Source: Bacillota bacterium | Lineage (GTDB): Bacteria; Bacillota; Clostridia; Peptostreptococcales; Anaerovoracaceae | Reading direction: 5' to 3' | Length of the DNA: 5,836 bases | NCBI GenBank assembly: GCA_029219125.1 | Contig: JAQXSU010000262.1 | Location: forward strand, 1-5,836 | Position numbers and translations under genes: made by a program | Shown here: positions 1 to 4,109 of the stretch, piece after piece | Position numbering within the stretch: position 1 is the first letter of the stretch | Layout: each line of letters begins with the position of its first letter | Notes under the pieces: model-generated | The model's database searches: none | Seen by the model: the letters and a program-made list of their open reading frames with translations, nothing else | What the model was told of the DNA's origin: nothing

Positions 1-126
1 CTGGAAAGCGCAAAAAAGAATTTTGATGAGGCATTCCGTCAGCTGCTCTATCTGGGCCTGACCTGGCAGGAAGCCAGGGAGACCGCCATGACCATTATGG
101 AAGAAAGGAGACCCGACTATGATTAA
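1..126 (+). CDS. GntR-family (YtrA-like) transcriptional regulator, C-terminal end only
   Basis: This is an open frame entering from the left edge and ending at TAA 124-126, giving 41 residues (LESAKKNFDEAFRQ... to ...MEERRPDYD). The visible part is helical and charged, with the pattern FRQLLYLGLTWQEARETAMTIMEE. It resembles the short C-terminal helices of YtrA-subfamily GntR repressors, which often end with 'LGYxxEEaxxll'-like segments. No DNA-binding helix-turn-helix is in the window, so the assignment rests on this tail and on position: YtrA-type regulators commonly lie directly upstream of a YtrB-type ATPase gene, as here. The gene overlaps the next one by 8 bases (119-126), implying co-transcription and translational coupling. 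Known for the family: these proteins repress their own operon until envelope or antibiotic stress. That role is inferred here. Another short helical regulator remains possible. Confidence 0.6.
   Translation: MESAKKNFDEAFRQLLYLGLTWQEARETAMTIMEERRPDYD
106..110 (+). promoter_or_regulatory. Ribosome binding site of the ABC ATPase gene
   Basis: AGGAG lies eight bases before ATG 119, inside the last codons of the upstream regulator. It supports 119 as the ATPase start and coupling of the two genes. Confidence 0.75.
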
Positions 127-823
127 AATAGAAAATGTCACAAAGCGTTTCGACGGATACGCGGCGCTGGATCATTTCAGCCTGACCGTACCGAAGGGCG
201 CCATCTACGGCCTCATGGGCCTCAACGGCGCCGGCAAAACCACCATTATCAAGCATCTTTCCGGCCTGCTGCTCCAGGACGAGGGCACCATCACCATCGA
301 CAATCAGGAAATCGAGGGCAACGAAGCACTGAAGGCCCGGATGGCCGTCATTCCCGATGAGCTGTTCTTTTTCCGTGGCTACAATCTGATGCAGATGAGC
401 AAATTTCACCGCAAAATCTATCCGCTCTGGGATGAGGACCGGTTTCAGGCCATGGTATCGGATTTCGGGCTTCCTGAGAAAGGAAATATCGGAAAGTTTT
501 CCAAGGGAATGAAGAAGCAGGCTGCCTTCTGTCTGGCACTGGCCGGAAAGCCCGATTACCTGATTCTGGATGAGCCGGTGGACGGCCTGGATCCCATCGT
601 GCGCCGCAAGCTGTGGCACTATATTATGGACGATGTGGCAGACCGGGAGATGACCGTACTGGTTTCTTCCCATAATGCCAAGGAAATGGAAGACATCTGC
701 AACTATATCGGCATCATCGCCGACGGCCGCATGGTCTTCGAAGGCGATCTGCTGGAGCTGCTGCCTGCAACCATCGAGGAAATCTTCATCGAAAAGCTAG
801 GAGGTGGATTAAATGAAAAATAA
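119..823 (+). CDS. ABC transporter ATP-binding protein, YtrB-like
   Basis: This is a 234-residue cytoplasmic nucleotide-binding subunit that hydrolyses ATP to drive the membrane partner encoded next. Motifs appear in the expected order: Walker A GLNGAGKTT (34-42); a Q-loop region VIPDELFFF (77-85); a signature motif in the divergent form FSKGMKKQ (127-134); Walker B YLILDEP (147-153) with catalytic Glu152; D-loop GLDP (156-159); and H-loop SSH with His185. The signature form SKGMKKQ and the aromatic stretch after the Q-loop are typical of the YtrB/BcrA-like group, in which the Q-loop Gln is often replaced; here Asp80 sits at about that site. Length is normal for a single domain. The start is fixed by AGGAG at 106-110. 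The gene overlaps the regulator by 8 bases and the permease by 11, so the three form an operon. The substrate cannot be read from the sequence. Drug or peptide efflux, or cell-envelope stress sensing, is inferred from the family. Confidence 0.93.
   Translation: MIKIENVTKRFDGYAALDHFSLTVPKGAIYGLMGLNGAGKTTIIKHLSGLLLQDEGTITIDNQEIEGNEALKARMAVIPDELFFFRGYNLMQMSKFHRKIYPLWDEDRFQAMVSDFGLPEKGNIGKFSKGMKKQAAFCLALAGKPDYLILDEPVDGLDPIVRRKLWHYIMDDVADREMTVLVSSHNAKEMEDICNYIGIIADGRMVFEGDLLELLPATIEEIFIEKLGGGLNEK
799..806 (+). promoter_or_regulatory. Strong ribosome binding site of the permease gene
   Basis: AGGAGGTG is a nearly perfect match to the anti-Shine-Dalgarno sequence and ends six bases before ATG 813. 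It lies within the ATPase coding region and fixes the permease start. Confidence 0.85.
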
Positions 824-2750
824 GAGAATTTTCAGCCTCTCCAAGGCGCTGATCACCGAAAATCTGAAACTGTACTGGTATCTGCCGGCCCTGTCCTTCA
901 TCGCTTACTTCATGGCAGGCATCTTCCCGCTGATCATGGACAGCAGCCTGCGGACGGATCCCAACCGCACCTATCTGGAAGATTCCCTTAATAATATGAA
1001 TTTCTTCTTCGGTCTGCTGTTGGTGGCCGCGCCGCTGATTGCAGCTGTCATGGTGATGGGATTTCTCCATAAGCCGGCCCGGGCCATGGCCATCCATGCC
1101 CAGCCGTTTTCCAGAAACCGGATCTACTGTTCCCAGATTCTCACCGGCTGGCTCCTTTGCGTTCTTCCGGTGGCGGCAATGACCCTGCTGTATCTTCTCA
1201 TCGCCGGCATGCCGGTATCTTCCCTGTACTGGGGATGTAATTCCGTGGCCATCCTCACCTTCTTCTACGGTCTCTTCGTACTGGCAGGAAGCCTGGTGGG
1301 AAGCAGCGTCATGCAGGTACTGCTGTCCGGCGTGCTCTTCGGCATCGTGCCGCTGATCCTCTGGCTGGTGTGCTGCTACTGCGAAAACTTCCTGAACGGC
1401 TTCTATACCATGCCGGAAAGCATGGTGGATTTCATGACCCGATCCAATCCGCTGCTGTATCTGGTGACGGAAATGTGGGGCGACAAGGCCATGCCTCTGT
1501 CTCTGACCCTGACCTATCTGGCCGTCGGTCTGGTCATGTTGATTCTGGCAGGACTGGCTTACGAACGGGCACGGCTGGAAAGAGTGGGCGATTCCATGAT
1601 GTACCGCCTGTTTGAAGAGATCATCACCTGGCTCATCGTCTTCGTGGGCATGACTGTCTTCGGCTACTTCTTCTACGGCACTCTGGACAGCCGGTCCATG
1701 ATGCTGGTGGGTATGGCGGTGGGCCTGCTGCTTTCCTTCGTCATCGTGAAGATCATCATCGCCCGCTCCATCAAAATCCTCACGAAGCAAAATCTCCTCT
1801 CCCTGGGGATCTTCGCCGTGCTGGCGGCTCTCTTTACCGGTATCGTCATGTTTGACATGGCCGGCTACGGCAGATGGGTGCCGGATGCGGAGGATGTGGC
1901 TTCCGTGGACAGCGATTCCATTTATTATAACGACGGCTATAACTATTATCAGTTTGCAGATGATTTTAACAAGGAAAACGAAACCCTGACTTCGCCGGAT
2001 GCCATAGAAAAAGTGGTGGCACTCCATCAGTATGCGTCAAAGCACAGTCTGGAGGATAAGGAATATACGGCACTGGTGCAGGATCCGAAAAACTACCTGA
2101 AAAAGTATGTTCACCTGACCTTCCGCTACAAGATGAAAAACGGCAGCAGCCGCGACCGTCAGTATCGGGTGGAAATGACCGAAGAAATGGTCTCTCTGCT
2201 GAACGAAGTGCTCTCCTGTGAAGAGTACCGTACCGATGCCTGTCTGTCAGAACAGATCACCGCAGAAAACGTTTCCTATATTTACATCAATGTTTACGAC
2301 AGTACCTGGGAAAAATACGGATACGATGTGGAGGCTACGGCAGAAGTAAAGGATGCCGTCGAATATGAGGCGGTAGTGACCATCAATAATCCGCAGGAAA
2401 TCGAAGACTTTCTTGCAGCGCTGCGAAAAGACGATTATAATAGAATCTATACGGTGGAGCTTTCGGACGATACGAAAAATCCGATTGCAGACGGCGACCT
2501 GTCGGTCTATTGCTCCATCGCCATGAAGGAAGGTGCAGAAGGCACGGCAAGTGTAGTAGGTACAGCCGGTGCAGGAATGGACGGTTCCTCCGGTTTCATC
2601 GACAAATACCTGGTTCCGAACAAGTCGGATCTCTGTGCATCGGTGGAGTTCAATCTCAACGGACAGGACAAAGAAAGTCTTCGCCTCCTTCGTGAGATGC
2701 TTTTCGCGGAAGGATATGCCAGACATGCAAAACTGCTTGAAGAATACTGA
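813..2750 (+). CDS. ABC transporter permease with large C-terminal soluble domain
   Basis: This 645-residue integral membrane protein is the probable partner of the ATPase encoded just upstream (11-base overlap, AGGAGGTG site). Hydrophobic segments are visible at about 22-42, 64-85, 108-131, 141-162, 167-189, 230-250, 270-290, 296-316 and 328-348, so about nine spans. The motif FLHKPARAMAIHAQPFSRNRIYCSQ (starting at residue 84) followed by a membrane span is typical of ABC-2-type permeases of the YtrC/D kind. After the last span comes a roughly 295-residue hydrophilic region (350-645), rich in Asp, Glu and Tyr. It contains LTFRYKMKNG...RQYRV and a later VTINNPQEIEDFLAALRKDD. I recall a C-terminal domain family of this pattern in Firmicutes permeases (possibly DUF6449) but could not check it. 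With nine spans and a positively charged N-terminus (MKNKR) inside, this region would face outside, which suits sensing or substrate capture; that is inference. The substrate is unknown. The membrane half is more certain than the function of the tail. Confidence 0.88.
   Translation: MKNKRIFSLSKALITENLKLYWYLPALSFIAYFMAGIFPLIMDSSLRTDPNRTYLEDSLNNMNFFFGLLLVAAPLIAAVMVMGFLHKPARAMAIHAQPFSRNRIYCSQILTGWLLCVLPVAAMTLLYLLIAGMPVSSLYWGCNSVAILTFFYGLFVLAGSLVGSSVMQVLLSGVLFGIVPLILWLVCCYCENFLNGFYTMPESMVDFMTRSNPLLYLVTEMWGDKAMPLSLTLTYLAVGLVMLILAGLAYERARLERVGDSMMYRLFEEIITWLIVFVGMTVFGYFFYGTLDSRSMMLVGMAVGLLLSFVIVKIIIARSIKILTKQNLLSLGIFAVLAALFTGIVMFDMAGYGRWVPDAEDVASVDSDSIYYNDGYNYYQFADDFNKENETLTSPDAIEKVVALHQYASKHSLEDKEYTALVQDPKNYLKKYVHLTFRYKMKNGSSRDRQYRVEMTEEMVSLLNEVLSCEEYRTDACLSEQITAENVSYIYINVYDSTWEKYGYDVEATAEVKDAVEYEAVVTINNPQEIEDFLAALRKDDYNRIYTVELSDDTKNPIADGDLSVYCSIAMKEGAEGTASVVGTAGAGMDGSSGFIDKYLVPNKSDLCASVEFNLNGQDKESLRLLREMLFAEGYARHAKLLEEY
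2708..2714 (+). promoter_or_regulatory. Probable ribosome binding site of the oxidoreductase gene
   Basis: GGAAGGA lies inside the 3' end of the permease gene. It is only one base from ATG 2716 but ten bases from ATG 2725, so 2725 is the better start. A TTG at 2737 is a weaker alternative. Confidence 0.5.
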
Positions 2751-4083
2751 ATATTATAACACGATCATCGTCGGGGGCGGGGCCGCCGGGCTGTATGCAG
2801 CAGCCCGGCTGGCCTGCGGCCGCGGCGCCGAAGGCGCCGGCCAGGCCCGCAGGCCCGGGCTCGGAGCGCTCGGCCCCGCCCCCTCCATATTGCTGCTGGA
2901 AAAAACCGGCAGGCTCGGAACGAAACTTCTGATGTCCGGCGCAGGGCAGTGCAACCTGACCCACGGCGGAAACATCAAGGAGTTTTTGTCATGTTACGGA
3001 AAAAACGGTCCGCGTATCAGAACCTGCCTCTACGCACATAATAATCTTGCAGTCTGCGAATTCTTTGAATCTCTGGGCGTGAAACTGACCCAGCGGGAAG
3101 ACGGGAAGATCTTTCCTGCCTCCATGGACGCCCATGAAGTACGGGATGCATTGGTCCGCACTGCGGAGACTGGCGGCGTATGCATCAGAACCGGCTGTGG
3201 AATTACAAAGATTGAATCCATCACTTACGGGGAAATATCTCCCGCTGTTTCCTGTCCTTCTGCTCGTTATCGCCTATCGACGATGGACGGCACATGTTGG
3301 GAATGCAGGAATCTGCTCATCACTTCCGGCGGATGTTCCTACCCTTCCACCGGCTCCGACGGCGGTATGTTTGAAATTATCCGCCGTGATCTGAATCTGG
3401 AAATTGTCCCGCCTGTACCTGCACTTACACCGGTTTTCGTGGAGAACTACCCGTTCACAGAGCTTTCGGGCATCAGCTTTCCGGAGGCCGGAATCACCCT
3501 GCGGGACCGGGAGACTTCTGCTCCGCTTTTTTCCGCTTCCGGCAGCCTGCTGCTGACCCACCGGAATTTTTCCGGTCCGGTGATTTTGAATAACTCCCGC
3601 TCTGTGAAAAACGGGATGGGGCTTGAAATAAATTTTGTTTTCCCATATACTATAGATAATATACTTGCCCGGATGAAAAAAGAATTTTCCGCAAACCCCC
3701 GGCACATCGAACACTGGCTGGCAGAAAGCTATGGCCTGCCGAAACGATTTTGCGAAGCGGCGGCACGAGAAATCGGGCTTTCCGTACAGAAGGTCTCCGG
3801 ACTTTCCGGACAGCAGATGCGAAAGCTGGCAGAAACCATTTCTGCCTGGAAATTCACCGTCAGCGGACTGGCCGGCTTCGGACAGGCCATGGTCACCTGC
3901 GGCGGCGTCTCCCTTTCGGAACTCAGTTTGAAAACCATGGAAGCCAAAAATCATCCCGGTCTGTATCTGGCAGGCGAAGTGCTTGACATCGATGGGGATA
4001 CCGGAGGCTATAACCTCCAGTTTGCCTTCGCTTCTGCCGCAGCTGCAGCCCGTGCGCTGGAAAAGGACACCGTCGGCTGCTGA
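2725..4083 (+). CDS. NAD(P)/FAD-dependent oxidoreductase, BaiN/YhiN/HI0933 family
   Basis: This is a 452-residue cytoplasmic flavoprotein. The N-terminal dinucleotide-binding motif IIVGGGAAGLYAA (14-26) and acidic strand end LLLEK (56-60) bind FAD. The family block LLMSGAGQCNLTH (68-80) follows; most members I know have GRCNxTN, so Gln75 and His80 are variants. Next come EDGKIFPAS and LITSGGCSYPSTGSDGG. The C-terminus carries the diagnostic GLYLAGEVLDIDGD and GGYNLQFAFASAAAAARAL that close the FAD site. Members include E. coli YhiN and BaiN, a proposed bile-acid reductase of gut clostridia; the substrate here cannot be assigned. The protein is longer than the usual 400-420 residues. About 18 extra residues (about 31-53) sit between the first Rossmann helix and the second strand, encoded by a GC-rich palindromic block. 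The start at 2725 is chosen for spacing from GGAAGGA; an upstream ATG at 2716 is possible. The gene overlaps the permease by 26 bases, suggesting coupling, although function does not obviously link it to the transporter. Confidence 0.9.
   Translation: MQNCLKNTEYYNTIIVGGGAAGLYAAARLACGRGAEGAGQARRPGLGALGPAPSILLLEKTGRLGTKLLMSGAGQCNLTHGGNIKEFLSCYGKNGPRIRTCLYAHNNLAVCEFFESLGVKLTQREDGKIFPASMDAHEVRDALVRTAETGGVCIRTGCGITKIESITYGEISPAVSCPSARYRLSTMDGTCWECRNLLITSGGCSYPSTGSDGGMFEIIRRDLNLEIVPPVPALTPVFVENYPFTELSGISFPEAGITLRDRETSAPLFSASGSLLLTHRNFSGPVILNNSRSVKNGMGLEINFVFPYTIDNILARMKKEFSANPRHIEHWLAESYGLPKRFCEAAAREIGLSVQKVSGLSGQQMRKLAETISAWKFTVSGLAGFGQAMVTCGGVSLSELSLKTMEAKNHPGLYLAGEVLDIDGDTGGYNLQFAFASAAAAARALEKDTVGC
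2802..2861. repeat. GC-rich palindromic insertion inside the oxidoreductase gene
   Basis: Left arm GGCCTGCGG (2811-2819) is the exact reverse complement of CCGCAGGCC (2847-2855). Just outside, AGCCCG (2802-2807) pairs with CGGGCT (2856-2861), leaving only GCT (2808-2810) unpaired. That gives a 15-bp stem with a 3-nt bulge. Inside lies a second hairpin, CGGCGCC-GAA-GGCGCCG (2823-2839). The block from 2811 to 2886 has only 9 A/T bases in 76, against roughly half in its surroundings. GCCCGG occurs directly at 2803-2808 and again at 2853-2858; this may be a target-site duplication or chance in GC-rich DNA. The inserted length keeps the reading frame and adds residues such as GRGAEGAGQARRPGLGAL to a loop that is very short in relatives. 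I interpret it as a small palindromic element fixed within a gene. No second copy is in the window. Confidence 0.65.
2823..2839. repeat. Inner perfect hairpin, 7-bp stem with GAA loop
   Basis: CGGCGCC GAA GGCGCCG is a perfect all-GC inverted repeat nested in the larger palindrome. In RNA it would form a very stable small hairpin within the reading frame, about 100 bases after the oxidoreductase start codon. It has no U-tract, so it is not a classical terminator. Confidence 0.7.
3623..3651 (+). promoter_or_regulatory. Possible internal sigma-A promoter upstream of the secreted protein gene
   Basis: TTGAAA (3623-3628) and TATACT (3646-3651) are separated by exactly 17 bases, in an unusually AT-rich patch (about 3621-3665) of an otherwise GC-richer gene. 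The patch uses three ATA isoleucine codons (3628, 3652 and 3661), whereas neighbouring isoleucines are mostly ATC or ATT. Transcription would begin near 3658, about 450 bases before the transglutaminase-like gene. It is coding sequence, so chance is possible. Confidence 0.35.
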
Positions 4084-4096
4084 CGATATTTATGAA

Positions 4097-4102
4097 AGAG
4101 GT
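4097..4102 (+). promoter_or_regulatory. Ribosome binding site of the secreted transglutaminase-like gene
   Basis: AGAGGT ends seven bases before ATG 4110, within the 26-base gap after the oxidoreductase stop. It fixes the start and agrees with the signal peptide that begins there. Confidence 0.65.
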
Positions 4103-4109
4103 ATTCTGA

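Noticed and set aside
786..2027. Long minus-strand open frame of 413 codons, His- and Gln-rich
   Set aside because: It lies opposite the permease gene. Its composition (runs of His, Gln and Glu, no domain pattern) is what codon bias on the other strand produces, and the + strand protein has clear membrane segments and a near-perfect ribosome binding site.
2569..2724. Upstream extension of the oxidoreductase frame back to ATG 2569
   Set aside because: It would overlap the permease by 182 bases and add about 52 residues with no family similarity before the FAD motif. The start near 2725 follows GGAAGGA and places the motif at the usual distance from the N-terminus.
2823..2861. Hairpin as a rho-independent terminator
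   Set aside because: No U-tract follows; the downstream bases are GC-rich and the reading frame continues.
2864..2871. Perfect 8-base palindrome GAGCGCTC
   Set aside because: It is short and lies within very GC-rich sequence. It may be part of the larger palindromic block but does not support a separate feature.
3274..3954. Minus-strand open frame of 226 codons
   Set aside because: It is a shadow of the oxidoreductase gene, whose conserved C-terminal FAD motifs are on the + strand.
3983..4014. TTGACA followed by TATAAC upstream of the secreted protein gene
   Set aside because: The spacer is 20 bases, too long for a good sigma-A promoter, and both hexamers are explained by the conserved LDIDGDTGGYN coding motif.
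4092..4109. Five-codon open frame (MKEVF) directly abutting ATG 4110
   Set aside because: It contains the ribosome binding site of the next gene, has no clear binding site of its own, and is short enough to arise by chance.
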